NCBI GenBank assembly: GCA_035293845.1
Contig: DATGMB010000229.1
Span: forward strand, 1 to 55,531
Source: DATGMB01 sp035293845
GTDB lineage: Bacteria > Acidobacteriota > Terriglobia > Bryobacterales > Bryobacteraceae
DNA: 55,531 nt
Reading direction: 5' to 3'
The translations under genes and the position numbers were made by a program. Below are positions 33,664-42,544 of this stretch, piece after piece. The notes below the pieces were generated by a model. The model was given only the letters and a program-made list of their open reading frames with translations, was not told the origin of the DNA and made no database searches. How positions within the stretch are numbered: the stretch's first letter is position 1; each line of letters starts with the position of its first letter.

Positions 33664-36075
33664 ATGAGGACCTCATCAGAAGTACTGGAATTCGAAGCGC
33701 TGCGGGCCGTGGTCGGCCGCTACGTGTATTCGGCCATGGGGCGCCGGGAGCTCGAAAAGATCGCGCCGCATGCGGACCGCGAACGGCTCGAAGCCGAGCT
33801 GGCCGAGTGCGGCGAGGCCATCGCGTACCTGCGTTTGGCGGCGCGGCCGCAGCCGGCGGCGCGCGGGGCCGCGATCCGCGTCGATTTTGGCGGCCTGCCG
33901 GATGTCGAGGCTCCGGTGCAAAAGCTGCGCATCGAAGGCGCCGGGCTCGAGCCGAAGGAAATCTCGGACGTGCTGGCGCTGCTCGACCGCGCGGCGGACG
34001 CCAAGTCGGTGCTGACAGCCGCAGCCGAGCGGTTCCCGCTCCTGGCCGTGCGCGCGCAGGCGATCGGCGAGTTCCGCGTTTTGCTGCAGGATCTCGGTGG
34101 CAAGATCCTGCCCGATGGAACGGTTGCGGACCATGCGAGCGTGATGCTGGCGCGGCTGCGGCGCGATATCGAGCGGCAGAAGAAGGCGATCCAGGAATCG
34201 CTGGAGCGGTTTCTGCGCGCCCACCGCGAAGAGGGCGTGCTTCAGGAGGAGTTCGTCACCATCCGCAATGAGCGCTTCGTCGTGCCCGTGATCGCGGGGC
34301 AGCGCCGCAAGCTCGACGGCGTGATCCACGGCGCAAGCTCGAGCGGCCACACGCTGTTCGTCGAACCGCTGGAGACGATCGACCTCAACAACGAACTCGT
34401 CCGGCTCTCCGAAGAAGAGGCACGCGAAGTGCACCGGATCCTGCTCGAAATCACGGACCGGCTGCGCGCCTACGGAGAATCGATCCGGCAGACCCTGGGC
34501 GCGATGGCGGAACTCGAACTGATCTTCGCCAAGGCGCGGTTCGCGGCGGAGTTCGACTGCAGCATCCCGCGATTCGGCGAACGCCTGCTGCTGCGGGATG
34601 CGCGCCATCCGCTGCTTCAGGATGTCCTGCGCCACAGGCGCAAAGAACCGGTGCCGATTTCGCTCGAGCTGACGAAGGACCGGCGCACGCTGCTGATCAG
34701 CGGGCCGAATACGGGCGGAAAGACGGTGACCCTCAAGACCGTGGGTTTGCTCAGCCTCATGGCGCAATCCGGTCTGCCCGTGCCGGCGGCGGAGGCGGAG
34801 TTTCCGCTCTTCGAGCAGGTGCTCGCGGATATCGGCGACTACCAGTCGATCCAGGAAAACCTGAGCACGTTTTCCGCGCACATGTCCAACATCCGCGAGA
34901 TGGCGCTGGATGTGACGCCGGACTCGCTGGTGCTGCTCGATGAGCTGGGCGCGGCGACAGACCCCGAGGAAGGCGGCGCGCTCGGCGTCGCGATCGTCGA
35001 GCACTTCCGCGGTGCGGGCGCATTCACGCTGGTTTCGACGCACTTGATGGCCCTGAAAGTGTACGGCGCGTCGACCGAGGGCGTGGTCAACGGCTCGATG
35101 GGATTCGATGAGCAGACCTTCGAGCCGACATACCACCTGCGGCTTGGGCTGCCGGGGAAATCGGCCGGCCTCGAAATCGCAACGCGACTCGGCATGCCCG
35201 AGGACATCATGAATCGCGCGCGCCGCTCCATGAGCGACCGCGAGCGCGACGTGACGCGCTTCCTGGCCGAACTGCACCGGCGCATCGAAGAGACACAGGC
35301 GCTCGAAAGCCAGTTGCGCGCGCAGGTGGCGGAATACGAACGCCGCCAAAAGGAGCTGGCGCGCGAGTGGGAGAAGCGCGAGACGGCCAAGCTCAAGGAG
35401 CTGGAGCGGCGCACGGACGAGGCTCTGGCGCGATTCGAGGAGCAGGCGCAGGAGACGATCGGGAAAATCGCGCAATCCGGAGAGCGCCGCAAAGCAGAGC
35501 AGGAGGCGCTGCGGCGCGTGGCCAAGACCAAGCGCGAGATGCGCGAGGACTTCCAGACCACGGTGCTCGCGACGCAGGACGACGCGCGGCAGGGCCGCAT
35601 CCAGCCGCTGCGCATCGAGGAGGGAGCGCGCGTGCGGCTGCGCGACATCCGCGACCCGGCGCGCGTACGCCGCGTGCTGGGGCCGGGGCGTTACGAGGTC
35701 GAGGCCGGTTTTATGAAGATGCAGATCACGGTCGACGACGTGATCGAGGTGCTACCCGAAGCGGCCGGAGGCGCCGCCGGGAAGCTGCCGAAAAACGTCA
35801 CCTACCGCCCCGCGCCAGAGCTGACGCCGGTGCACCAGGAGATCAACGTGATCGGCCAGCGCGCGGAAGAGGCTCGCGATGCCGTCGACGAATTTCTCGA
35901 CCGCGCCGTGATGGCCACCGCCAGCCGCGTGCGCATCGTCCACGGCCACGGCATGGGTGTCCTCAAGAAAACGATTCAGGACCTGCTGAGCCGCCATCCC
36001 CACGTGGCGAAGTTCTACCAGGCCCCGCAGCAGGAGGGTGGCGCGGGCGCGACGATTGTGGAACTGCGGGAGTAG
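33664..36075 (+). CDS. mutS2: Endonuclease MutS2
   Basis: The 803-residue protein has the MutS core and lever helices, a P-loop GPNTGGKTVTLKT at about residues 347-359, Walker B LVLLDELGAATDPEEGGALG, and a long coiled coil at about 510-630. A C-terminal Smr nuclease domain (about 720-803) is present with VDEFLDRAVMATASRVRIVHGHGMGVLKKTIQDLL. It lacks the mismatch-reading N-terminal domain of MutS1. MutS2 suppresses recombination, and in Bacillus its homologue acts on collided ribosomes. It converges on tldE with a 35 bp gap. Confidence 0.97.
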   Translation: MRTSSEVLEFEALRAVVGRYVYSAMGRRELEKIAPHADRERLEAELAECGEAIAYLRLAARPQPAARGAAIRVDFGGLPDVEAPVQKLRIEGAGLEPKEISDVLALLDRAADAKSVLTAAAERFPLLAVRAQAIGEFRVLLQDLGGKILPDGTVADHASVMLARLRRDIERQKKAIQESLERFLRAHREEGVLQEEFVTIRNERFVVPVIAGQRRKLDGVIHGASSSGHTLFVEPLETIDLNNELVRLSEEEAREVHRILLEITDRLRAYGESIRQTLGAMAELELIFAKARFAAEFDCSIPRFGERLLLRDARHPLLQDVLRHRRKEPVPISLELTKDRRTLLISGPNTGGKTVTLKTVGLLSLMAQSGLPVPAAEAEFPLFEQVLADIGDYQSIQENLSTFSAHMSNIREMALDVTPDSLVLLDELGAATDPEEGGALGVAIVEHFRGAGAFTLVSTHLMALKVYGASTEGVVNGSMGFDEQTFEPTYHLRLGLPGKSAGLEIATRLGMPEDIMNRARRSMSDRERDVTRFLAELHRRIEETQALESQLRAQVAEYERRQKELAREWEKRETAKLKELERRTDEALARFEEQAQETIGKIAQSGERRKAEQEALRRVAKTKREMREDFQTTVLATQDDARQGRIQPLRIEEGARVRLRDIRDPARVRRVLGPGRYEVEAGFMKMQITVDDVIEVLPEAAGGAAGKLPKNVTYRPAPELTPVHQEINVIGQRAEEARDAVDEFLDRAVMATASRVRIVHGHGMGVLKKTIQDLLSRHPHVAKFYQAPQQEGGAGATIVELRE

Positions 36076-36110
36076 TGCCGAAGGTGCGGTGGCGCTAATC
36101 TGCCGGGCCT

Positions 36111-37448
36111 CTAAAACCGCGTCACTTCCGTAAAGTTGAAGTCCCGCACCTGCATCGCCGGGACCACCATATCGAGCGCTTCTTCGCCCGAGGCCCGCAC
36201 CGCCGGCCCGAGCGCCTCCACGTTCGACAGCATCTCGATCAGCCCTTCGTTGAAGCGGAAGTTGCGCAAGCCGCCCGCGAGTTCGCCGCCTTCGATCAGA
36301 AACGTGCCGTCCCGCGTCATGCCCGTGAAGATTTTCTCGTAAGGATCCACCTCGCGGATGTACCAGAGGCGCGTCACGAGAATCCCGCGCCGTATCCGGC
36401 GGATCATCTCCTCAACGGAGGTCTCGCCGCCCGCAATCACGATATTCACGGGCGCTTCGCCGATCTCGTTGGGCACCGGAAACCCGTGGCCCGTCGGCTC
36501 GACGCCGGCCAGCGCGGCGGCCTGGCGGCACCACGCGATCTCGCGCGGCCGACCAGCGTCGACCAGCGTCAGTCCGCGGCGCGGGACGCCCTCGGCGTCG
36601 AAGGGCGCGCCCGCTTGCAGCGGATGCCGGACGTCATCGTGGATCGTGATGTTTGCGCCGAACAGCGTGCCGCCGAGCCGGTCGAGCAGAAAGCTGCGGC
36701 CGTCGCGGATCGCCGTTCCGCTGAAATCGCCGAACATCTGGCCGGCGAGGTCGAGCACCGCGGCGGGCTCCAGCACCACCGTATAGCGTCCGGCCGGAAC
36801 CTCGCGCGGTTTCGCCGAGGCAGCGGCCTTCTGCGCGGCCGTGCGCGCCAGCGCGGCGGGATCGAGCTGCCCGCAATCGCACGCGCTCGCCTTCGCCCAC
36901 CCGGAACTGTCGGCGGCCATCGCCGTGATCGAGAAACGCGCCATCGTTTCGGAATGCCAGGCATCCACGCCGCGGGTGTTGCGCAGCCCGAGAAACGCCT
37001 GGCCCGTGGAATAAATTCCTGCCGCGGTCTGTCCGGCGCCTTCCACAATCGCAATCGCCTGCGCCACCGCTTCGGCGCGGCGTTGCGGCGAGGCCTCGGC
37101 GGTTCCCGCGAAATAGCGGTCCACCGGCTCGATCGGAACCGGATCGGCGAGCGGCGGCAATTCGGGATCGGGTTCGGTCAGGCGCGCGATCGCGATCGCG
37201 TCCTCGACCACGCGGCGGATGCCCTCGCGATCGAGCCGGTTCGTGGACGCCCGCGCCGTGCGGCCGCCGATCGCCGGACGCACCGAAAGATGCACGGTGC
37301 GCTCGCTCACGTTTTGGTGAATGGCGTTGTTGGCGAAGCGGGTGAGCGAAGCGTCTTCGCCGGCGAGCATCGCCTCCAGCTCGGTCACGCCGAGTGCGCG
37401 CGCGGCGGCGGCCGCCTGCTCGAAAATCGCGGCGAATTCATCCCGCAT
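36111..37448 (-). CDS. tldE: TldE/PmbA, subunit of the TldD/E metallopeptidase
   Basis: The 445-residue protein of the modulator of DNA gyrase family lacks the HExxxH motif of its partner, as TldE does. It has the conserved RFANNAIHQNVSERTVHLSVR segment near the N-terminus and late motifs VVLEPAAVLDLAGQM, GVEPTGHGFPVPNEIGEAPVNIVIAGGETSVEEMI and a cysteine-free C-terminus with GELAGGLRNFRFNEGLIEMLSNVEALG. TldD/E forms a heterodimeric protease that trims peptide antibiotics and degrades unfolded peptides. ATG 37448 overlaps the end of tldD by 11 bp; the frame is open further upstream within tldD. Confidence 0.93.
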   Translation of the reverse strand: MRDEFAAIFEQAAAAARALGVTELEAMLAGEDASLTRFANNAIHQNVSERTVHLSVRPAIGGRTARASTNRLDREGIRRVVEDAIAIARLTEPDPELPPLADPVPIEPVDRYFAGTAEASPQRRAEAVAQAIAIVEGAGQTAAGIYSTGQAFLGLRNTRGVDAWHSETMARFSITAMAADSSGWAKASACDCGQLDPAALARTAAQKAAASAKPREVPAGRYTVVLEPAAVLDLAGQMFGDFSGTAIRDGRSFLLDRLGGTLFGANITIHDDVRHPLQAGAPFDAEGVPRRGLTLVDAGRPREIAWCRQAAALAGVEPTGHGFPVPNEIGEAPVNIVIAGGETSVEEMIRRIRRGILVTRLWYIREVDPYEKIFTGMTRDGTFLIEGGELAGGLRNFRFNEGLIEMLSNVEALGPAVRASGEEALDMVVPAMQVRDFNFTEVTRF

Positions 37449-38892
37449 AGGCGCTCCCGATCCGGATCCTGCGAAACCGCGCGGGGCTTGCGCCATGCCC
37501 GGTGCCCATCACCTGCTCGGGCTGTCCCTTGCCGCAGTTGGGGACGCCCCACAGCGTCCAGTGCTCGGGGCCGGCGATCGCGGCGCAGGAGTTCCAGAAC
37601 TCCGTAGAGATCCCGCTGTAGCTCGGATTCTTCAGCATGCGCACGCGGCGGCCGTCACGGATCTCCCAGCCGATCTCGCAGCCGAACTGGAAGTTGTAGC
37701 GCTTGTCGTCGATCGACCAGCTCCGGTTGGTCTCCATGTAGATCGCGTGCGGCACGTCGAAGACCTCATCGAGCGATTGCTCACCCGGCAGCAGGCTCAC
37801 GTTCGTCATGCGGATGAGCGGAATGCGCGCCCACCCGTCGGCGCGCATGCAGCCGTTGGATCGCGCCTGGCCGACCAGCGCCGCCGTCTCGCGCGAAGTC
37901 ATGTAGCCGGTGAAGAGGCCGCCCCGGATGATGTCCGTGCGCTGCGCGCCCACGCCTTCATCGTCGAACGCGAATGTGCCGAGGCCGGGCCCGTGCGCAG
38001 GCCTGGCGTCGCAGACGACGTTCACGATCTCCGACCCGTAGCGCAGCTTCCCGAGCTGATCGAGCGTGAGGAAGCTCATCCCGGCATAGTTCGCTTCGCT
38101 GCCGAGCACGCGGTCGAGCTCGATGGGGTGCCCGATCGATTCGTGAATCTGCAGCCCGAGCTGCGAGCTGTCGAGGATCAGGTCGAACTCGCCCTCCGGA
38201 CACTGATCGGCGGAGTGCAGCGCGACGGCCTCCTCGGCGATGCGCGGAGCATTTTCGAGCAGATGCAGCTCGTCCACCAGCTCATAGCCCTTGAGCTGGT
38301 ACTGGCCTCCGAAGGAGTTGGGATAGCTGCGCCGCTGGATCTCCCCTTCCTTGTAGCTGAGCGCGGAAAAACCCGCGCCGGACGAATACCGGGTCTGGTC
38401 GATCAGGCTGCCACTGCTCGACGCGAAAATCTGCCGCTGCCGGTGGAAGTGCATTGAAGCTTCGGCCAGATTGATGCCGGGGTTGCGGCGGAGCTCCTGG
38501 TCGATGGCGAGCAGCACGCCGAGTTGCCGGTCCACGGACACCGAAAACGGATCGATCGCGATCGGCGAGACCCACACCGCTTCCTGCCGGTCTTCGGGCG
38601 CGAGCGCCACATCGTGCTTCTTCGCGGCCGTGCCCGAACGGGCGATTTCGATCGCCAGCGCGGCGCAGGATTCGATGCCGGCCGCCGTCAGATCGTCCGT
38701 GGCCGCGAATCCCCAGCAGCCGGAGGCGAGTACGCGGATGCCGATCCCCTGCGATTCCCCGCTCGAAACGTGCGCGGCCTTGCCGTTCTTCGTGGCGAGC
38801 TCGCGGTCGCGGGTTTCGACGGCGCGCACATCGGCGTACGCGACGCCCGGACGGACCGCGGCTTCGAGCGCGCGGAGGGCCAGATCCTGCAT
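37438..38892 (-). CDS. tldD: TldD, catalytic subunit of the TldD/E metallopeptidase
   Basis: The 484-residue protein has the zinc motif HExxxH as His250-Glu251-His255 in LQIHESIGHPIELDR, the distal LYIREVD-like metal region replaced by MTNVSLLPGEQSLDE, and GCEIGWEIRDGRRVRMLKNPSYSGIS. It cleaves peptides in the closed TldD/E chamber. It is transcribed with tldE and lies 5 bp downstream of thrC on the same strand. No RiPP precursor or biosynthetic gene is seen nearby. Confidence 0.94.
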   Translation of the reverse strand: MQDLALRALEAAVRPGVAYADVRAVETRDRELATKNGKAAHVSSGESQGIGIRVLASGCWGFAATDDLTAAGIESCAALAIEIARSGTAAKKHDVALAPEDRQEAVWVSPIAIDPFSVSVDRQLGVLLAIDQELRRNPGINLAEASMHFHRQRQIFASSSGSLIDQTRYSSGAGFSALSYKEGEIQRRSYPNSFGGQYQLKGYELVDELHLLENAPRIAEEAVALHSADQCPEGEFDLILDSSQLGLQIHESIGHPIELDRVLGSEANYAGMSFLTLDQLGKLRYGSEIVNVVCDARPAHGPGLGTFAFDDEGVGAQRTDIIRGGLFTGYMTSRETAALVGQARSNGCMRADGWARIPLIRMTNVSLLPGEQSLDEVFDVPHAIYMETNRSWSIDDKRYNFQFGCEIGWEIRDGRRVRMLKNPSYSGISTEFWNSCAAIAGPEHWTLWGVPNCGKGQPEQVMGTGHGASPARFRRIRIGSAYAG

Positions 38893-38897
38893 AGCGG

Positions 38898-40121
38898 CTA
38901 CCTTGGGGTGATGAGGCCACCCAGCTTATCCTGCTCGGCCGCGGCGGCGCGCGGGAAGCGCGTGGAGTAGGCTTCGGGATACTTCAGGCCCGAGCCGGTG
39001 TTGTAAAGCACGATGCGGTCGGCCGGTTTGAGGAAGCCGCACTCGAGGAGCCGGCGCGCCGCTGCGACGCACGCCGCCCCTTCCGGAGCCGCGTAGACCC
39101 CTTCATCCGAGGCGAGCTGTACGCCGGCATCGAGCATATCGTCATCACTGATCGCGATGGCGGTGCCGCCGCTCTGCCGCACGCCTTCGAGCACCAGAAA
39201 ATCGCCGAGCGGCTTGGGGACGCGGAGGCCGGCCGCAATCGTGTGGGCGTTCTCGAAGAACCGGCTGCGCGTCTCGTTTTCGTTGTAGGCGCGGACCACC
39301 GGCTGGCATCCCTCGGCCTGCACCGCGATCATTTTCGGGCGCCGGCTGCCGATCCAGCCCAGCTTCTCCATTTCGTCGAATGCCTTCCACATGCCGATCA
39401 GCCCGACGCCGCCCCCGGTGGGATAAAAGATCGCGTCCGGCAGCTCCCAATCCATCTGCTCGGCCACTTCATATCCCATGGTCTTCTTGCCCTCGATTCG
39501 ATAGGGCTCCTTCAGCGTGCTGACGTCGAACCAGCCCTCGGCCGGGCCGCGCTCTGCGACGATGCGGCCGCAATCGGAGATCAGGCCGTCCACCAGAGTC
39601 ACGTGGGCGCCATAGGCCATACACTCCAGGTAATTGGCCTGCGGCACGTCACGCGGCATGAAAATGTACGCTTCCAGTCCGGCCGCGGCGGCATAGGCCG
39701 CGAGCGCACTGGCAGCGTTCCCGGCTGAAGGAATCGCGACTTTGCGGATCCCCAGCTCCTTGCACATCGAGATCGCGCAGGAGAGGCCGCGAGCTTTGAA
39801 GGACCCGGTGGGATTCAGCCCCTCATCCTTGACCCACAGCGATTCGGCGCCGATACGCTCGCCGAGGCGGCGTGCGCGAATCAGCGGTGTCCAGCCCTCG
39901 CCCAGCGTCACGATCGACTCGGGCGAAGCCGGCAGTACCGGAGCATACCGCCACATGCTTGCCGGGCCGTTCGGAACCTCCCGGCGGCGCCAGCGATGAC
40001 GGATGACTTCCAGGTCATAGCGGACCAGCAGCGGCCCGCCGCAATCGCACAGGTTGGCGACCTGTCCAGCCTCATGGCGCTTTCCGCAGAGGCTGCATTC
40101 CAAATGCGTCGCTCTCGTCAT
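38898..40121 (-). CDS. thrC: Threonine synthase
   Basis: The 407-residue PLP fold-type II enzyme has a four-cysteine zinc ribbon at the N-terminus (Cys9, Cys12, Cys25, Cys27), then TLGEGWTPLIRA, the PLP lysine Lys109 in NPTGSFKARGL, SAGNAASALAAYAA, PTGGGVGLIGMWKAF and the C-terminal LYNTGSGLKYPEA. It converts O-phosphohomoserine to threonine; a threonine-deaminase-like role is less likely because of the zinc ribbon. Its promoter must lie in the 380 bp gap shared with the transglycosylase gene. Confidence 0.92.
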   Translation of the reverse strand: MTRATHLECSLCGKRHEAGQVANLCDCGGPLLVRYDLEVIRHRWRRREVPNGPASMWRYAPVLPASPESIVTLGEGWTPLIRARRLGERIGAESLWVKDEGLNPTGSFKARGLSCAISMCKELGIRKVAIPSAGNAASALAAYAAAAGLEAYIFMPRDVPQANYLECMAYGAHVTLVDGLISDCGRIVAERGPAEGWFDVSTLKEPYRIEGKKTMGYEVAEQMDWELPDAIFYPTGGGVGLIGMWKAFDEMEKLGWIGSRRPKMIAVQAEGCQPVVRAYNENETRSRFFENAHTIAAGLRVPKPLGDFLVLEGVRQSGGTAIAISDDDMLDAGVQLASDEGVYAAPEGAACVAAARRLLECGFLKPADRIVLYNTGSGLKYPEAYSTRFPRAAAAEQDKLGGLITPR

Positions 40122-40501
40122 GAAACTGCAAGTCTAACAGGTTGCAAGCGTGCCCACCCGGAGGACCTGATCGCGGATACCCGCATTTGCGGTGCGGACC
40201 CTGCCTTGATGCGGTGGAAGCGCGAAAATATCCGCTGACCTGTTCGGCAACGAACACATGAGAATTCCCCGGTTGTTATAATGGGTGCATACACATTGTG
40301 AACGATGGTGCAAAGCACTGAGGCGCCCGGTCTCTACGGATCGGCGCTTGGGTGGTTTGTGCCGGCAGCGATCTTCCGCAGGCTCCCGAGGTTTACCTTG
40401 TTCCCCGCTCCCGCCTCTTCCCGCGAAAGCTGCAATGGAAGGCGTCGCTTCAGCCGTGAAGCCAGAAGTCGATCACACGTCTAAAGCACACGAAAATACG
40501 C
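40122..40501 (+). other. Divergent intergenic region with a long transglycosylase leader
   Basis: The 380 bp between thrC and the transglycosylase gene has no convincing gene. An extended -10 (TG-T-TATAAT, TATAAT at 40277-40282) implies a leader of about 210 nt. The leader can form GTGC/GCAC with an AAA loop and GCGCC/GGCGC helices near 40305-40345. No known riboswitch core was recognised. No -35 close to consensus is seen. Confidence 0.45.
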
Positions 40502-41134
40502 ATGAATTTTGCCGTTTTAACTCTCGCTTTTGTCTTTTTTTGCACCCTCCTCTCGCAGGGCTCCCCGATCCGCAGATTCGCTCCGCAGGTCAGGAACTCC
40601 GCTTTGAGAACATCCGGTGCAGCCAATCGCAACCAGGGCAGGCTCCCGCAGCTCCCGCCCGCCGCACTTCCACCGGTTCCTCTCGGCAACCTTTCGGCGC
40701 CGGCGCCCGCGCTGCTGGTGGACCGCCTGCCCGGCACGGTGTTGGACCCAATCATTCTCAACGCCTGCCAGCGGCATAACGTCCGGCCGGCGCTCGTCAA
40801 GAGCATCGTTGCCGCGGAATCGGCGTTCAACCCCCGGGCGAAATCCCAAAGAGGCGCCATCGGGCTCATGCAGTTGATGCCGCAGACGGCGCAGCAGTTC
40901 GGGGCCGACCCCACGAACCCGGCGCAGAACATCGACGCCGGAACGCGCTATCTGCGGGTTCTGTTGAACCGCTACAGCAAGCACCGCAATTGCATTGCGC
41001 GGGCGATTGCCGCCTACAACGCGGGCCCCACGATCGTGGACCGGTACCACGGCATCCCGCCGTTCCGCGAAACGCGCGACTACGTGATCCGGGTGCTGAA
41101 CTACTTCCGCCTTTATCAGCGGGACCTGGGGTAA
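40502..41134 (+). CDS. Lytic transglycosylase, SLT family
   Basis: The 210-residue protein has an N-terminal signal peptide (NFAVLTLAFVFFCTLLSQG), a proline-rich linker, and an SLT domain from about residue 85. The catalytic glutamate is Glu106 in KSIVAAESAFNPRAKSQRGAIGLMQLMPQTA, followed by NIDAGTRYLRVLLNRY and AIAAYNAGP. It cleaves peptidoglycan between MurNAc and GlcNAc to give the 1,6-anhydro end. It could serve wall turnover or secretion-system assembly. A strong terminator follows at 41180. Confidence 0.92.
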   Translation: MNFAVLTLAFVFFCTLLSQGSPIRRFAPQVRNSALRTSGAANRNQGRLPQLPPAALPPVPLGNLSAPAPALLVDRLPGTVLDPIILNACQRHNVRPALVKSIVAAESAFNPRAKSQRGAIGLMQLMPQTAQQFGADPTNPAQNIDAGTRYLRVLLNRYSKHRNCIARAIAAYNAGPTIVDRYHGIPPFRETRDYVIRVLNYFRLYQRDLG

Positions 41135-41179
41135 AACCGGCAGGTGTAGCCGGCGAACCCCGCACAATTTGCAGCCGTG

Positions 41180-41240
41180 AGCCGCGGCCGCGGGCGAGCG
41201 ATGCGCAACAGCGCCGCTTCCTCGCGGCCGCGGCTTTTTT
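41180..41240 (+). terminator. Rho-independent terminator after the transglycosylase gene
   Basis: AGCCGCGGCCGCG (41180-41192) and CGCGGCCGCGGCT (41223-41235) make a perfect 13 bp stem with a 30-nt loop, followed at once by a run of six T. Confidence 0.8.
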
Positions 41241-41367
41241 GTCAACTTGTCGCCTCGCTGCGCAACCGATCGTCCCCGTCCTGTTGCTACGCCGGGAGAA
41301 CGGCGGCCACCACGGTCAGTAAGACGATGCGCGTCCGAACAGTCCCGCGCCGCCCTGCGACAGCGTC

Positions 41368-42453
41368 TCAGTGCGAAATAGTGGTGATCTCGATGGTTTC
41401 GCCGCCGGGCTCGAAGGCTTCCACCCGCAAGGTTTTGCCCTCGACCTTCACGAGCAGAAAGTTCTCGGAGCTGAGCACCTTCCGGGTGATGCCGGCCGGC
41501 GGACTGTCCACATCGTAGAGCGGCGCGCCGCCGCCGCCGCTGATGAAGTAGTGGACTCCGTTCTTGAGGTAGTGCTGGTAATTGTGGTCGTGGCCGAAGA
41601 GGCCGGCCGTGACCTTGAACTTTTCGAACATCGGCAGGAGCGCCGTCATGTGGGGATTGTCGCCCTGCCGCCGCGAGACCGCCGTCATCGGCGGATGGTG
41701 CGCCACCACGAAACGGAATTCGGAGTTCTGCGCGCGCTGGAGGTCTTGCTCGAGCCACCGCGTCTCCTCGCCCCAAAACGTATCGCGCGCCGAAGCGCTC
41801 GGAGCTACATTGGGCAGGTCGCTGTCCAGAACGCTGAAATGCGCGTTCCCCCAGTTGAACGAATAATAGGGACGGTCACCGAAGAACTGGTAAAAGTAGG
41901 AGTCGTTGCGCTCGTGATTGCCGAGCGAAGGGAAATACGCCGTCTTGCGCAGCAGCGGCTGCTCGATCGAGAAGAACGCCGGCCACAGGCTCGAATCGCT
42001 GCCGTCGGCCACCATGTCGCCGGTCTGCACGATGAAATCGGGAGAGGCGTACTTGTCGATGGCTTCCACCACCTTGCGGTGCACGTCATCGCGCGTGCGC
42101 GTGTCGCCATAGACCACGAACTGGAACGGCGTGCCCGGCGCGGGCGCGGTCTTGAACGAGCCCTTTAATTCGGGATGGCCGGGGACCTCGTAATGGTACA
42201 CCGTGTTCGGCTGCAACCCCGTGAAGTTCGATTTCTCGACCCTCAGCGCGGGGCTGGACTTGATCTGCCTGCCGCCCGCCGAGAGTACCGCGCTGCCGTC
42301 TTCCACAACCCAGGCCACCGTCGCGGACCGTTGCGTCACGTTCACCACATACGGACCTCCGGCCAGCATTTCCTCGGCCGCGGGAAGGCCGGCTGCCACG
42401 AAACCGGCGGCAGCAAGGCCAGCGGCCGCCCAAACCAGAAATTTTCTCGGCAT
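41368..42453 (-). CDS. Secreted metallophosphoesterase, purple-acid-phosphatase-like
   Basis: The 361-residue protein has a signal peptide (MPRKFLVWAAAGLAAAGFVAAGLPAAEE), an N-terminal fibronectin-III-like domain (PYVVNVTQRSATVAWVVED, then VYHYEVPG), and a calcineurin-type domain: VVYGDTR, QTGDMVADG, LGNHERND, AHHPPMTAV and GLFGHDHNYQHY. The metal residues are intact except that the first motif is GDTR rather than GDxH, as in purple acid phosphatases. It is likely periplasmic or exported and hydrolyses phosphate esters. The gene starts 28 bp before the end of the palindrome-rich gap with the galactosidase. Confidence 0.88.
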   Translation of the reverse strand: MPRKFLVWAAAGLAAAGFVAAGLPAAEEMLAGGPYVVNVTQRSATVAWVVEDGSAVLSAGGRQIKSSPALRVEKSNFTGLQPNTVYHYEVPGHPELKGSFKTAPAPGTPFQFVVYGDTRTRDDVHRKVVEAIDKYASPDFIVQTGDMVADGSDSSLWPAFFSIEQPLLRKTAYFPSLGNHERNDSYFYQFFGDRPYYSFNWGNAHFSVLDSDLPNVAPSASARDTFWGEETRWLEQDLQRAQNSEFRFVVAHHPPMTAVSRRQGDNPHMTALLPMFEKFKVTAGLFGHDHNYQHYLKNGVHYFISGGGGAPLYDVDSPPAGITRKVLSSENFLLVKVEGKTLRVEAFEPGGETIEITTISH

Positions 42454-42544
42454 AAGAGGAGACCCCGATTATCGCACGCGCGTGTGACAACCCGTTGACG
42501 AAGCCAACAGAGCCGCAACCGCAGGCAGCGGTGCGGCGCGTTCG

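Noticed and set aside
40289..40501. c-di-AMP (ydaO) or c-di-GMP (GEMM) riboswitch before the transglycosylase
   Set aside because: The gene type fits c-di-AMP control and GGTGCAAAGC recalls GEMM, but neither the CCGAATCCGTCA-like core of ydaO nor the GGGCAAACC segment of GEMM is present.
40285..40779. Plus-strand frame overlapping the transglycosylase start
   Set aside because: It is out of frame with the transglycosylase, whose signal peptide and SLT motifs define the true gene.
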